Below the pieces are notes generated by a model. It was not told where the DNA came from. It was given only the letters and a program-made list of their open reading frames with translations, and searched no databases. A stretch of DNA of 64,000 nucleotides from Lysobacterales bacterium. GTDB lineage: Bacteria > Pseudomonadota > Gammaproteobacteria > Xanthomonadales > Xanthomonadaceae. This document shows positions 30,301-37,654 of the stretch, piece by piece. The stretch's first letter is position 1, and each line of letters opens with the position of its first letter. The position numbers were made by a program, and so were the translations under genes. Where the stretch lies: positions 1,424,427 through 1,488,426 of the forward strand of contig JADCRD010000001.1 of the NCBI GenBank assembly GCA_014946745.1, read 5' to 3'.

Positions 30301-33300
30301 CAGAACGGTGTGCGCGGGATCGGCGGCGCCGCCGACCTGCTGCTCTCCAACGACGAGCGCTTTGTGTACGTGGCCGGGCGCAGTTCCGACTCGGTGGCCG
30401 TGTTCAGCCGCGATGCCGGCAACGGCAGCCTGAGCTTCAAGGCGCGCTACCAGGACGGCGAACTCGGTATCGACGGCATCGGTGGCGCGCATCGCCTGCG
30501 GATGAGCCCCGACGGTCGCTTCCTGTATGTGGCGGGCAGCGCCGAGAGCGCGATCGCCGTGTTCAATGTCGACGCCAGCACCGGTCTGCTCAGTCCCGCC
30601 AGCATCCTGCGCCAGGGCGTCGGCGGCGTGGATGGGCTGAACGACATCCGCGACCTGCAGTTCAGCGCCAACGCCGGCCACCTGCTGGTGGCGGCGGGCA
30701 GCAACCAGTCGCTGGCGGCGTTCGCCCGCAATGCCAGCACCGGTGCGCTCAGCCCGTTCGCCCTGGTCCAGGATTTCGAGCTTCCCCAGCGCCTGCTGAT
30801 CGACCCGCGCGCACTGCGCTTCGCCGGCGACACCGTGTGGGTGGCGGGCGGCCAGAGCAACAGCGTTGCCGGCTTTGTCTTCGATCCGCAGCGGACGCCC
30901 GCACTGCGCCTGTCGAAGGTGATCCGTGAGGGCGAGCCCGGCATCAGCGGCCTCGTCAGGCCCGATGCCCTGCAGTTCGAGGCCGACCAGTCGCGCCTCT
31001 ACGTGGGTGCCGCTGGACGCCTGTTCCTGTTCAGCCTGCAGCCGGATCAGCCGCAGCTGCTCGACAGCTACAGCGCGCAGCCGCCGCTGGGCGGAGGGCT
31101 GAGCCTGGTCAGCGCGTCGGATCGCCAGCAGCTGTACAGCGCTAGCGCCGGCGCCGGTGGTCTGGGCGTGTGGGCGCGCGCTCGCGGTTCGCGCTGCCCG
31201 CTGGCCGGCAGCGGCCCGATCGGCGAAGTCAACGTCGACATCGAGGCCTCGGGGCGGGTCGAGTTCAGCGTCGGTGGCCGGATCTATCCCAACGCTCTGG
31301 GCAGGCTCGACTACACCGTGCGAGCGACCCCGCGGATCGCGGCCCAGGAGCTGAACCCGCCCGATAACGTCGACACCGACTCCGATCTGCTGCAGCCCGA
31401 GCCGGATCTGTCGGCGACGAAGACGGATGGCCTGAGCGAGGTGGTGGCCGGTTTGCCCCTGACCTACACCATCGATCTGGCGAATGCCGGCGTGTCCGAT
31501 GCGCTGCAGGCGCGACTGTTCGACCCGCTGCCGATCTTCCCGGCGGCCAATGCCGGTCTGGTGGCGGGCGAGGGCAGCTGGACCTGCAGCGCCAATCTGC
31601 CGGTGCAGGATCTGCTGCGCCTGACGCCTGCGGACGCGACTGCGATTGCCGGCATCGGCGCCAGCCAGCGCTCGGCCGACGGTCGGCGCCTGTACGTCGT
31701 CAACGCCAGCCTAGGCGCGCTGCTCGTGTTCCCGCTGAATGCGCAGGGCCTGCCCGGCACGCCCGAGGTGATCGCCGACGGTGCCACCTTGGGCAACACT
31801 ACCGTGGCCGGGCTTGCCGGCGCCTCGATGGTGGCCCTCTCTCCGGATGATCGGCACATCTATGTGACCGGCAGCAGCGCCAACAGCCTGGTGATGCTCC
31901 GGTACGACCCGAGCAGTGGCGCCCACAGCTTCGGCCAGCGGCTGCAGTCCGGCGTCAACGGCGTCGCTGGCCTGCAGGGCGCGGCCGACGTGCATCTTGG
32001 CGTCGACGGGCGCTTCGTCTTCGTGGCCTCGTCCAGCTCCCACGCGATCGCCGTGTTCAGCCGCAGCGCGGAGAGCGGCGAGCTCGCCTTTGTCGAACGC
32101 GTCGCCGATGGCCTCGGCACGATCGTGCCCGATAGCAACGTGATCCGCGGCGTGCGCCGCTTGGCGCTGTCGGCCGACGGCAGTCGCCTGTATGCCGCAG
32201 CGAGTCTGTCGCAGGCGGTCAGCAGCTTCGACATTGGCGGTGATGGGCGGCTGCAGTTCCGCGGCCGACTGCGTCAGGACCAGCCGGGCATGGCGGCGCT
32301 CGCCGGTGCGCGCGCGCTCGTCCTGACGCCGGGCGACGGCCAGCTTTACGTGCTGGGCAGCCAGGCGATCAGCCGGCTGAGCCCACAGGCCGACGGCCGC
32401 CTGGTCGCGCAAGCGGTGGTCTCCAGCATTCCCGAGCTGGCGACGACGCGAGATATCAGACTCGACGCCACCGGCTCCCGCCTGTACCTCGCCGACAGCG
32501 CCGGCGCGCTCTTCGTGTTCGCTCGCGACTGGGCGGACGGCGGGCTGGATCTGCGCTACCGCCTGCCGCCCGCGGCGGCCGTCAGCGGCACGCCGGAGGT
32601 CAGCCTGGGGGCGATCGACAGCGCCGGTCGCCTGTACCTCAGCGAGGCGGCAGGTCGGCTCGGCGTGCTGCGCCAGCGGGCGCTGTCGCGCTGCCTCGAT
32701 CGGCAGACCGATCCCGACCGCATCGACGGCAGGCTGGATCTTGGTGTGGATGGCAGCGCGCGCTACCAGTACGCGGTGCGCGTGCATCCCGGCGCACGCG
32801 GCGTGCTGACCAATATCGCGACGGTGAGCCCGGGCGAGGGCATCGATCCGGCGCTGGAGAACAACGAGGGCAGCGACCTCACCCGCATCCGCGCGGTGTC
32901 GGATCTGTCGGTCAGAAAAACCGGGCCTGCGCAGGCGGTGGCGGGCTCGCGCCTCAGCTACGTGATCGAAGTCGGCAACGCCGGGCCCAGCGACGCGCTC
33001 GGCATGCAGGTGATCGACGTGTTGCCGGGCGCGCTCAGCGGGGCGACCTGGACCTGCGTGGCCAGCGCCGGTTCGAGCTGCCCGGCCGCCGGCAGCGGCA
33101 GCCTGGCGATGACCGGCACAGTGCGGGTCGGCGGCACGCTCCGCATCGAGATCGACGCGCCGATCGTCTCCAGCTACCTGGGCGCGCTGGTCAACACGGT
33201 CAGCCTGGTGCTGGAGCCCGATGCCACCGACCCCGACCTCGCCAACAACACGGCCAGCGCCAGCAGCGACGTCATCGCCGTCGCAGACGTCGCGGTCGGC

Positions 33301-34887
33301 AAAACCAACAGCGTCAGCACTGTCACCGCGGGTGCGCGCACCCTGTATGCAATCTCGATCAACAATCGGGGCCCCAGCGATGCGCCGCAGGTGCGCGTGC
33401 GTGACCTGCTGCCGGCGCAGCTTCGCGACGGTCAATGGACCTGCCGCATGCAGGGCGCCGGCAGCTGTCCGGCCAGCGGCAGCGGCAGCATCGATCAGGT
33501 GGTCGCGGTCGCGGCCGGTGCGAGCGCGGTGTTCGAGCTCGACGTGCAGGTGGCTCCGGAGGCGCGCGGCAGCGTCGCCAACACGGCCGCAGCGCAGGTG
33601 CAGGGCGCCGCGACCGATCCGCAGGGGGCCAATGACAGCGCCACCGACACCGATACGATCAGCGTGCGGCATGACCTTGCGGTGGATCTGGTCGATCCGC
33701 TCGACCCCTTCGATTCCAGCGGATCGACTGCGCTGCCCTATCTGGTGCAGGTCGACAACTTCGGCCCTTCGGATGCGGTCGGCGTCAATCTGCGGTTGGG
33801 CTTCTCGTCCGCGGTGCAGCCGCAGCTGGGCCTGTCCTGCGTGCCGGCGGGCGCCAACGAAATCGACTGCGACCTTGGCACGCTGCGCGCCGGCAGCAGT
33901 CGCGTGCTGGATGCGAGGTTGCTGCAGCTTCCGGCCCCGCCGGCGACGCTGACTGTCGTCGCCTCGATCGGTGGCGGCGATGGCCAGGATGCGCAGCAGT
34001 CCAACAACAACGCGGTCGAGCAGACCACGCTGGTGGCCGGGATCGACCTGCAGGTCGGCATCGGTAACGGCGTCGATGCGATCCAGCCGGGCAACCGGAC
34101 GACCTACACCGTGCTGGTCTCCAACATCGGCTCGGTCACGGCCCCGTCGGTGCAGGTCGCGGTGCCGCTCGCTGCCGGCCTGATTGACGCCAGCTGGACC
34201 TGTAGCGGTCAGGCCGGCGCCACCTGTGCGCCTTCCGGCACCGGCGGCATCAGCCAGTCGCTCAGCCTCGCGCGCGGCCAGTCGGTGCGCTTTGCGCTCA
34301 GTGCGCGTCTGGATCCGCAGACCGATCCCTCCGTCGTCGCACTGCTGACCCAGACCGCCAGCGCGCTGCCGACGGCGCCGGCAAGCGATATCAACCCCAG
34401 CAACAACACGGCCGTCGATGAGGACGTCATCCAGTTCATCGTGTTCCGCGATGGCTTCGAGGCCCCCGGCGCGACAAGGCCTACGGCGGGAGCGATGTTC
34501 TCGCTCGCTGCTGCATGCAGTGGGCTGCGGATCGACGCTGCCTCGCCGCTGCTGGCCGGCATCACGACCGAGGCCCGCCAACGGGTGCTGCTGAGCGCGC
34601 CCGATCGCGGCGGGCGCATGCTCGCGCAGTTGGAAGTGCTGCAGGCATCCAGCGGCCGCTGGTTGCGCCTGCGCAGCGCGCAGCAGCCCGGCGAATGGCT
34701 GCCCTGGAAGGCGCGCTTTGCGCGCCTGCACACCGCAGAGGCGGGTCTGCGCCTGGATGCCGGCCCGAGCGCGACGCAGCGCATTGCCGCGATCCCGGGC
34801 GCGCGCGACTGGTGGCCGAGCGCCGGCGTGGATGTTCTGGCCTTCAATCCTTGCGACGGCGAAGTCGCCGATGGAGATTCCCGATGA
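21355..34887 (+). CDS. Giant (4510 aa) secreted protein: 15 DUF11 domains with six beta-propellers nested inside them
   Basis: A GTG start (AGGA nine bases upstream) leads into a signal peptide ending near Ala29 (ALALLAWAAPVWA). I count 15 DUF11/Ig-like domains (typical: LSYTVVVANTGPSD, then a WxC...C pair, then NTASV..NN). Five are interrupted by blades of the form SPDGRHLYVA..AIAVFARD: residues about 943-1722 (14 blades), 1861-2260, 2341-2737, 2909-3278 and 3410-3777 (7 blades each). Four insertions lie between the two cysteines of the host DUF11; the third lies nearer its N-terminus. Domains 12-15 are uninterrupted and lead to FRDGFE near 4364 and a 146-residue tail. The blades resemble the lactonase (YVTN) family. 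No catalytic site, anchor or adhesion motif is evident; a surface or extracellular scaffold role is inference. The stop overlaps the next start (ATGA). Confidence 0.93.
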   Translation: MAQPERSILYAARRWAALALLAWAAPVWAQADLGDSVFSGPTTYTPGNAAASTYTLVVNNRGNAANTPTITTSFPPGVTLTWTCSAVGAGSSCANSSGNGNLNRSADVVGARASSTDGELSYTITARYASSMTASPLVVPAVVTPGGGSPLNLSASSTRNLRSDLSVVKTASATTYSAPTSLSYTVVVANTGPSDVTAATLTDTAPAGASFGTRSCTASGGATCPAAGSGNLNLDLDIPAGGSLSFGIPASIAAGIQSDPLTNTASIAAPAGTTDPTPGNNSGGASLALVKADLAVVFVPASPVGNPSATYTPGSTGNTLDIRVTNNGNFASTGSRLSVTLPPQVNAATLSCVALGSCTADSGTGTLAVDLGSLASGTSLTARLSLDYPSDASASSIDIAAAIAGNQPDLVTGNNSSTWRASLRRQVRIGLSKTSSSAALNPGGALTYDITVTNLGPSDVGNVEGDTGILLSDTLSGQLGRNLAAGACSNNGQTTPCWRYCPDDGGSVSSLTPESCTVELIEGDGSFADQGFLLRAGSSSTLKVFATVGANARGSLLNDALARVQSGLGVSDQSEGNCALSGSNTVCARSTVDVQASTDIEVTVSDGATSAVPGVDHAYTVVVRNNGTLTANNVNLQTALPILANDGDAGFVAGSARWQCRAFDGACCTTNSSVCGTTGPTPAISAASINEGVDLPPQSRVEFSLSGRLDPSALGTLAVSAEAATPAGLIDSVPANNLRSDADTVLVPSADLSVSKVLDGVEPSSGAANGAPFTLDYRIQVSNAGPSVARAATLTDDLGSLLLDSSTGVWNCSVVEAAGLTGCVAPGSGTGPISQGLRLDPGGVVQIDLSVRTTAIASGEVVNTASVTSAAGSASATAVSGLTGVSALSIALTDGRSEAIPGTPTSYSIRVRNDGPDDAFGAGVSALFPSSLENVSWSCSAITPIPGDLSFGNFGGLQNQKAVALAMSESGEQVYLALPELNAIQVIARNAVPGQGFGELSVLETETNGANDPGDSGAAVAGLLNPIDLSLSPDGSLLVVLTRPASGPTLPSLVSFTRVSNPADPAFGRLSYAGTLATGVPAQARRIVSSATHVYVSGSSPAAVSVFRRDPASGLPIHEILHTGAVPAGASALALDRSRSRLFVAGSGGEIVQYALNTDAASGPLGRLSAQGPAFSTGLAGIVDLAVVPANQTLYAASATSARLDLLGYSDAGLTASASYTRSAIAPPGSADDPLAGDGRLAIAPDGEHLYRVSASASSLVGFRRDTLSGRLSEGRVLYNTPSTPGLTAARAVAVSGDGRHVLVANAFGNSRPLHAYARRAPDPLFAFLEQDRDGVAGAAGLLSPADLAVSPDGRHLYAVSLQDGALSVFERFSRRGVDGATQGDHLEFRARYVDGANGGVGGLDRASRVLVSPDGRNVFVTSEDRNTLTVFERNVSEAPASGFGQLTYVTRFSDGVGGVDGLLGAQGMAMDPDGRHLYVSGSFEAAIAIFARDPTTRALTYQGQVRNGSAGVSGLSGIRDLLVSRDGRQLLGVGSISNAVVVFNRDRSLVPGQGGRLSFVQALELETGARLMSLAMPQGSLPTDGEHVYVVGQTSSRLFVLRRNTDVTSPGFGRLTRAFEYSRNQPGLSRMNGPRDVQVSADGRRVYVAAQFGHSVLVFDRDLNRSGAGYGGLSRLETRSDGLEGVDGLNDVYAVALSPDSRNVYAAGFGDRAIASFAVGSGSSCSAGGSGDIDDRVNLGVGGTLEYTVQARIRAGATGTLDTTAAVEAPARFNDPNALDNVAEDATALTPRGDLAVSKTNDRVSVVGGETVRYEVVVRNAGPSHLRHTPSSVVQINDRLSALPGFQPGSVSWTCTAAGSGALDFTAAYANNAAGEPGLGGVAGLALVPDSDGAGPLPAYLAAVSVLDSRLLLFRRDAIDGRLQLATSVAQGQNLGGSPVSALLGARSLAVSADSRFLYVASRESDSLSVFELSHSGSAPVLALRQTLQGVVGLDQALHVVLSADGAHLYVAGANDAAVAVFSRNAASGQLSYVESEREGVDDAGDAGAAVSGLIDVEFLVVSPDGRHLYALSGASGSVALFDRDSSSGRLSFRGVRGAAQFGLPTDGASGAAFDPEGRHLYLAATGANRLLVLNRDTDAQSGGFGQLTLGSSLQQGVAEVQGLQGPRRVALSSDGLHVYVTAQAGGSVAWFVRDSSNGALRFLGLRASGSGGVEGLEGATGLVVDSARNHVYVAGSLAPGADGALAGGLAAFRREADSACPASGTGDLVDVPISVASGGSVSFQIEARVSSGIAVGSSLTNTVTLTAPQDTTPENNSAADTDVVALVADLAIRKDDGLAEFDGLAGAVAVTGDARRLFVAGPADNAIGVFRRIEAPGQAQNGELRFVSVLRSGVGAVTGLGGVSGVLASPDGAHVYAVSPIENTVVVFRRRPAPVELEFVEVEQNGVFGVSGLAGASALALSADGRHLYVAGSFANAIAVFARSVDSGSADYGRLSYQGLLQNGVGGVDGIAGINALAVSPDGRHVYALGAASSTLAVFARNPNAGSAGFGQLSYLRRYVNGQDGIGGLGGMVGLAISADGARVFAAGGLSGGLVSFNRSSADGALSVAGIAREGIEGAQGLIGARGIRLSGDGQHLYVASGSGGGSLAHYRISGTAAPVFAGIVRAGDAAPPSGGQVLGLDGAADLHISADGTHVYAVGSLDSAISSFNRSLNADPALSTGALDYRESLFDGLGGVAPGESVSYVIQVDNLGPSAVSQARVVDTFPPEFSAVTWSCSSSGGATCPLGGNGNIDVITQLPVGGQVVFTATGVVGQSATGRLVNTASVSAAGAVDPNELNNRSTDDNTVLSPASDLVVTVDDDSATALPGGRVDYRVDIRNLGPSYGVGIGVSDTAPAALYARAWTCEAFPKAGALDLRQSFAGNLDSYTAIVPAGFGRQAYVSGSLGGVGAVALLSRDPLTGSLSLPVLPNGVEAVQVNEQNGVRGIGGAADLLLSNDERFVYVAGRSSDSVAVFSRDAGNGSLSFKARYQDGELGIDGIGGAHRLRMSPDGRFLYVAGSAESAIAVFNVDASTGLLSPASILRQGVGGVDGLNDIRDLQFSANAGHLLVAAGSNQSLAAFARNASTGALSPFALVQDFELPQRLLIDPRALRFAGDTVWVAGGQSNSVAGFVFDPQRTPALRLSKVIREGEPGISGLVRPDALQFEADQSRLYVGAAGRLFLFSLQPDQPQLLDSYSAQPPLGGGLSLVSASDRQQLYSASAGAGGLGVWARARGSRCPLAGSGPIGEVNVDIEASGRVEFSVGGRIYPNALGRLDYTVRATPRIAAQELNPPDNVDTDSDLLQPEPDLSATKTDGLSEVVAGLPLTYTIDLANAGVSDALQARLFDPLPIFPAANAGLVAGEGSWTCSANLPVQDLLRLTPADATAIAGIGASQRSADGRRLYVVNASLGALLVFPLNAQGLPGTPEVIADGATLGNTTVAGLAGASMVALSPDDRHIYVTGSSANSLVMLRYDPSSGAHSFGQRLQSGVNGVAGLQGAADVHLGVDGRFVFVASSSSHAIAVFSRSAESGELAFVERVADGLGTIVPDSNVIRGVRRLALSADGSRLYAAASLSQAVSSFDIGGDGRLQFRGRLRQDQPGMAALAGARALVLTPGDGQLYVLGSQAISRLSPQADGRLVAQAVVSSIPELATTRDIRLDATGSRLYLADSAGALFVFARDWADGGLDLRYRLPPAAAVSGTPEVSLGAIDSAGRLYLSEAAGRLGVLRQRALSRCLDRQTDPDRIDGRLDLGVDGSARYQYAVRVHPGARGVLTNIATVSPGEGIDPALENNEGSDLTRIRAVSDLSVRKTGPAQAVAGSRLSYVIEVGNAGPSDALGMQVIDVLPGALSGATWTCVASAGSSCPAAGSGSLAMTGTVRVGGTLRIEIDAPIVSSYLGALVNTVSLVLEPDATDPDLANNTASASSDVIAVADVAVGKTNSVSTVTAGARTLYAISINNRGPSDAPQVRVRDLLPAQLRDGQWTCRMQGAGSCPASGSGSIDQVVAVAAGASAVFELDVQVAPEARGSVANTAAAQVQGAATDPQGANDSATDTDTISVRHDLAVDLVDPLDPFDSSGSTALPYLVQVDNFGPSDAVGVNLRLGFSSAVQPQLGLSCVPAGANEIDCDLGTLRAGSSRVLDARLLQLPAPPATLTVVASIGGGDGQDAQQSNNNAVEQTTLVAGIDLQVGIGNGVDAIQPGNRTTYTVLVSNIGSVTAPSVQVAVPLAAGLIDASWTCSGQAGATCAPSGTGGISQSLSLARGQSVRFALSARLDPQTDPSVVALLTQTASALPTAPASDINPSNNTAVDEDVIQFIVFRDGFEAPGATRPTAGAMFSLAAACSGLRIDAASPLLAGITTEARQRVLLSAPDRGGRMLAQLEVLQASSGRWLRLRSAQQPGEWLPWKARFARLHTAEAGLRLDAGPSATQRIAAIPGARDWWPSAGVDVLAFNPCDGEVADGDSR

Positions 34888-35915
34888 GCGCGTCATCCTC
34901 GCGTCGCCGCACGCCCACGTTCATGCTGCCCATCGCCATGCTCGCCGCGGGTCTGGCCGGCGGCTGGTCTCTGCGCGGTCCGGCGCCCGAGCCCACCGCG
35001 CTCGCAGGCCCGCCGGCGCAGTGGGTGGCGCAGGTGGAGGGCGACTACATCAGCGCCGAAATGTTCGTCGAGGAAATGCGCCGACGCGGTGGCAGCCAAC
35101 CGGGCCAGTACCAGGACCTGCAGCAGAAGCGCGCGCTGCTCGACGACATGGTGCTCAAGCAGGCCCTGGTGCAGGCAGCGCGCGAGGAGGGCATCGACCA
35201 GGATCCCGAGATCCGTCGCGCGGTCGATCAGCTGCTGGCCAACCAGTACCTGCAGCGCAGCCTGCGCCAGCGCCAGGCCGCGATTCGCATCAGCGAGGAG
35301 GAGGTGCAGGCGCGCTATGCCGCGGCCGCCGCCGACTATGCGGTGCCGGCGCGCCGACGGCTGGCGCTGATCCGCTTCGCGCTGCCGGCGAACCCCGGCG
35401 TCGACGACTGGCGCGCGGCCGAGCGCCGCGCCGCCGAGGCGCTGGACAAGGCACAGCAGCTGCCCGCGTCGGTGCCACATTTCGGAGCCGTCGCAAACGC
35501 CTACTCGGAAGACCCCGAAAGCCGCTGGCGCGGAGGGCTCGTCGGTTGGATCGCTGACGCTGCCCCGGCAGAGGAAGCCAGCAGCCTCGACCCTGCCGTG
35601 CTTGCCGCCGCGCGCGCGCTGCCCGCGCCCGGCGCTTTCAGCGGACCGGTGCGCGGCGCGGATGCGGTGTATGTCCTCCGCCTCGTTGACGTCGATGCAG
35701 GCCGCAGCCGCAGCTACGAGGAGCTGGCCGATGGCATTCGCCAGGGCCTGCAGCAACAGCGTCTGGCCGAGATGGAGCACGAGTTCCGCGAGGAGCTGCT
35801 GGGGCGCGTGCGCACGGTCGTGCGCGACGAGGCGCTGGCCGCGATTGATCCCCTTTCTCCGCCGGCCCCTGCAGAGCCCCTGCAGCCGCCGGCTCTGCCC
35901 GGTGACCGCGGATGA
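34884..35915 (+). CDS. Membrane-anchored parvulin-type peptidyl-prolyl isomerase
   Basis: This 343-residue protein has an N-terminal membrane segment (FMLPIAMLAAGLAGGWSL), a SurA/PpiD-like helical region rich in Gln/Arg/Glu (about 45-150), and a PpiC-type rotamase domain (about 155-280) with VPHFGAVANAYSEDPESRWRGG and LVGWI, equivalent to the parvulin A.YS.D..S...GG.LG motif. Such proteins help exported proteins fold in the periplasm. Located between two giant exported proteins and coupled to both sides by ATGA overlaps, it is likely a dedicated chaperone for them (inference). The frame opens earlier, but the upstream part overlaps the giant gene and is not PPIase-like. Confidence 0.88.
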   Translation: MSASSSRRRTPTFMLPIAMLAAGLAGGWSLRGPAPEPTALAGPPAQWVAQVEGDYISAEMFVEEMRRRGGSQPGQYQDLQQKRALLDDMVLKQALVQAAREEGIDQDPEIRRAVDQLLANQYLQRSLRQRQAAIRISEEEVQARYAAAAADYAVPARRRLALIRFALPANPGVDDWRAAERRAAEALDKAQQLPASVPHFGAVANAYSEDPESRWRGGLVGWIADAAPAEEASSLDPAVLAAARALPAPGAFSGPVRGADAVYVLRLVDVDAGRSRSYEELADGIRQGLQQQRLAEMEHEFREELLGRVRTVVRDEALAAIDPLSPPAPAEPLQPPALPGDRG

Positions 35916-37654
35916 GCGCCCACACCCTGAGCCTTGCTTCGATCCGCCTGTGCCTGCTGCTCCTGCTGCTGTTTGCCGGCGCCAGTCGCGCCGCCGAGCT
36001 TGAGCAGACCATCGAGCTGCGGCCGGGCTGGAACGCCATCCACATCGAGCTGGAACCGGTCGACGCGTCGATCGCCAGCGTCTTCGCCGGCTTGCCCGTC
36101 GCCAGCGTCTGGCGCTATCGACCCGACCCCGACGGCGCGCAGTTCATCCGCGATCCGGCCGAGGGGCTGGAGAACGTCGACGGCTGGTTCGCGTGGTTTC
36201 CTGAGCCGCGTCCGGAGTCCTTCCTGACCAACCTGTTCTCGATCGATGGCAACGCCGCCTACCTGGTGCGCCTGGAGGGCAGCACCAGCCGCAACCTGGT
36301 GATCCGCGGCACGCCGCGCTTCCGCCCCACGCGCTGGACGGCGAATGCATTCACCCTGACCGGGCTGCCGGTCGCCGCCAGCAATCGGCCGAGCTTCGCC
36401 GACTTCTTTGCTTCCTCCGAGGCGCACCAGGGTCAGCCTGTCTATGCGCTCAGCGCAGCGGGCCAATGGCAGCGCGTCAGCAGCCCCGCCTCGACGCTGA
36501 TCGAGCCGGGTCGGGCCTACTGGATCTACACCGACGGAAGTTCGCGCTACCAGGGCCGGCTGCACGTCGTGCTGGATCAGGGCGAGTCGCTGGAGTACTC
36601 GGCAGCACTCGACGAGATCCGGCTGGTGCTGCGCAATTTCAGCGGCCTGCCGGGCAGTTTCCAGCTGCGCCGGATCGGCGGCGGCGGGATGCCGCTTGCT
36701 TTCCTCAACGAGGATGAGGAGACCGGCGAGACCGGCTGGCCGGATCTGCAGCAAACGCTGGTGGTGGATGCGCCAGCGGGCAGGGACGTGTTCGTCACCC
36801 TGGGCGTGCGGCGCACCCGGTTCAGCGCCGACCGCATGGACGAAGTTCTGGAGATTACCGACGAGCTGGGCCAACGCGTGCTGCTGGCCGCTGGCGGCAA
36901 CACGGTGCAGCCGGTTGCGTTCCGCCGTTCGGCCACCGCCGGCACGCCGGCTGCGGCCGGTTACGCTGGCCTGTGGGTCGGCGATGTCGAGATTCGTGCC
37001 GTCAGCGAGGCCCAGCGCGGCGGCAGCGAGCCGCGTCCGGTGGTGCGGCCGTTCCGTCAGCGCGTGCTGATCCATGTCGATGCCGGCGGCACTGCGCGAC
37101 TGCTGAAGGATGTGATCCAGATGTGGCAGGACGGCACCCGTCGGCCCAGCGCGATCAACCCGGCCTTCAACGAGGTCGACCAGCCGGGTCGGCACGTGCT
37201 GATCACCGATCCCAATCTGGTCAGCCTCTACACCGGCCCGGTCAACCGCGACGGGCAACCAGTGGGACTGCGCTTCTCGACCGTCGCCTACGACTTCGCT
37301 GGCAACGAGATCGAGCTGGACGGCGACTTCGGGCCGGGCAGCGAGGTGGGCGGCAGCCTGGTGATCGCCTCGAACCTGCCGACCAACCCGTTCCTGCATC
37401 GCTACCACCCCGATCACGACAACCTGGATCCGCAGTTCCTCAACACCGCGGAAGAGGCCTACCAGATTGTTCGCAACATGCGCTTCCGCTTCGTCGCCGA
37501 AGACCCCGAAGGGCGCAACCCACCGGGCTGGGGCGACACCCTGGTCGGCGGCGACTTCACCGAGTCGATCACCGGCCTGCACAAGAACCCGATCTTCCTT
37601 TCCGGCCAGTTCCGGCTGCGGCGCGCCTCCGCAGTGACGGTGCTGAACCAATGA
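35912..37654 (+). CDS. Exported 580-residue protein of unknown function
   Basis: The N-terminus is a clear signal peptide (IRLCLLLLLLFAGASRA, cleaved near residue 27). The mature part is beta-rich and Trp/Tyr-containing, beginning LEQTIELRPGWNAIHIELEP, a motif seen at the start of various exported proteins of unknown role; similar aromatic-glycine strands recur (PGRAYWIYTDG near residue 205). No catalytic motif, anchor or DGFE tail is seen. It is joined to the upstream isomerase and the downstream 2803-residue protein by ATGA overlaps, so it should be made in step with them and may be part of the same complex. I do not recognise the family. Confidence 0.85.
   Translation: MSAHTLSLASIRLCLLLLLLFAGASRAAELEQTIELRPGWNAIHIELEPVDASIASVFAGLPVASVWRYRPDPDGAQFIRDPAEGLENVDGWFAWFPEPRPESFLTNLFSIDGNAAYLVRLEGSTSRNLVIRGTPRFRPTRWTANAFTLTGLPVAASNRPSFADFFASSEAHQGQPVYALSAAGQWQRVSSPASTLIEPGRAYWIYTDGSSRYQGRLHVVLDQGESLEYSAALDEIRLVLRNFSGLPGSFQLRRIGGGGMPLAFLNEDEETGETGWPDLQQTLVVDAPAGRDVFVTLGVRRTRFSADRMDEVLEITDELGQRVLLAAGGNTVQPVAFRRSATAGTPAAAGYAGLWVGDVEIRAVSEAQRGGSEPRPVVRPFRQRVLIHVDAGGTARLLKDVIQMWQDGTRRPSAINPAFNEVDQPGRHVLITDPNLVSLYTGPVNRDGQPVGLRFSTVAYDFAGNEIELDGDFGPGSEVGGSLVIASNLPTNPFLHRYHPDHDNLDPQFLNTAEEAYQIVRNMRFRFVAEDPEGRNPPGWGDTLVGGDFTESITGLHKNPIFLSGQFRLRRASAVTVLNQ

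Noticed and set aside
31711-34896. A 1061-codon minus-strand frame opposite the end of the 4510-residue gene
   Set aside because: Same codon-bias shadow; the plus strand has clear DUF11 and propeller motifs throughout, the minus strand has none.
36973-37650. Upstream extension of the 2803-residue protein by 226 residues
   Set aside because: This part lies within the 580-residue gene in another frame, is Arg-rich and unlike an exported protein. The ATG at 37651 with its signal peptide is the natural start.
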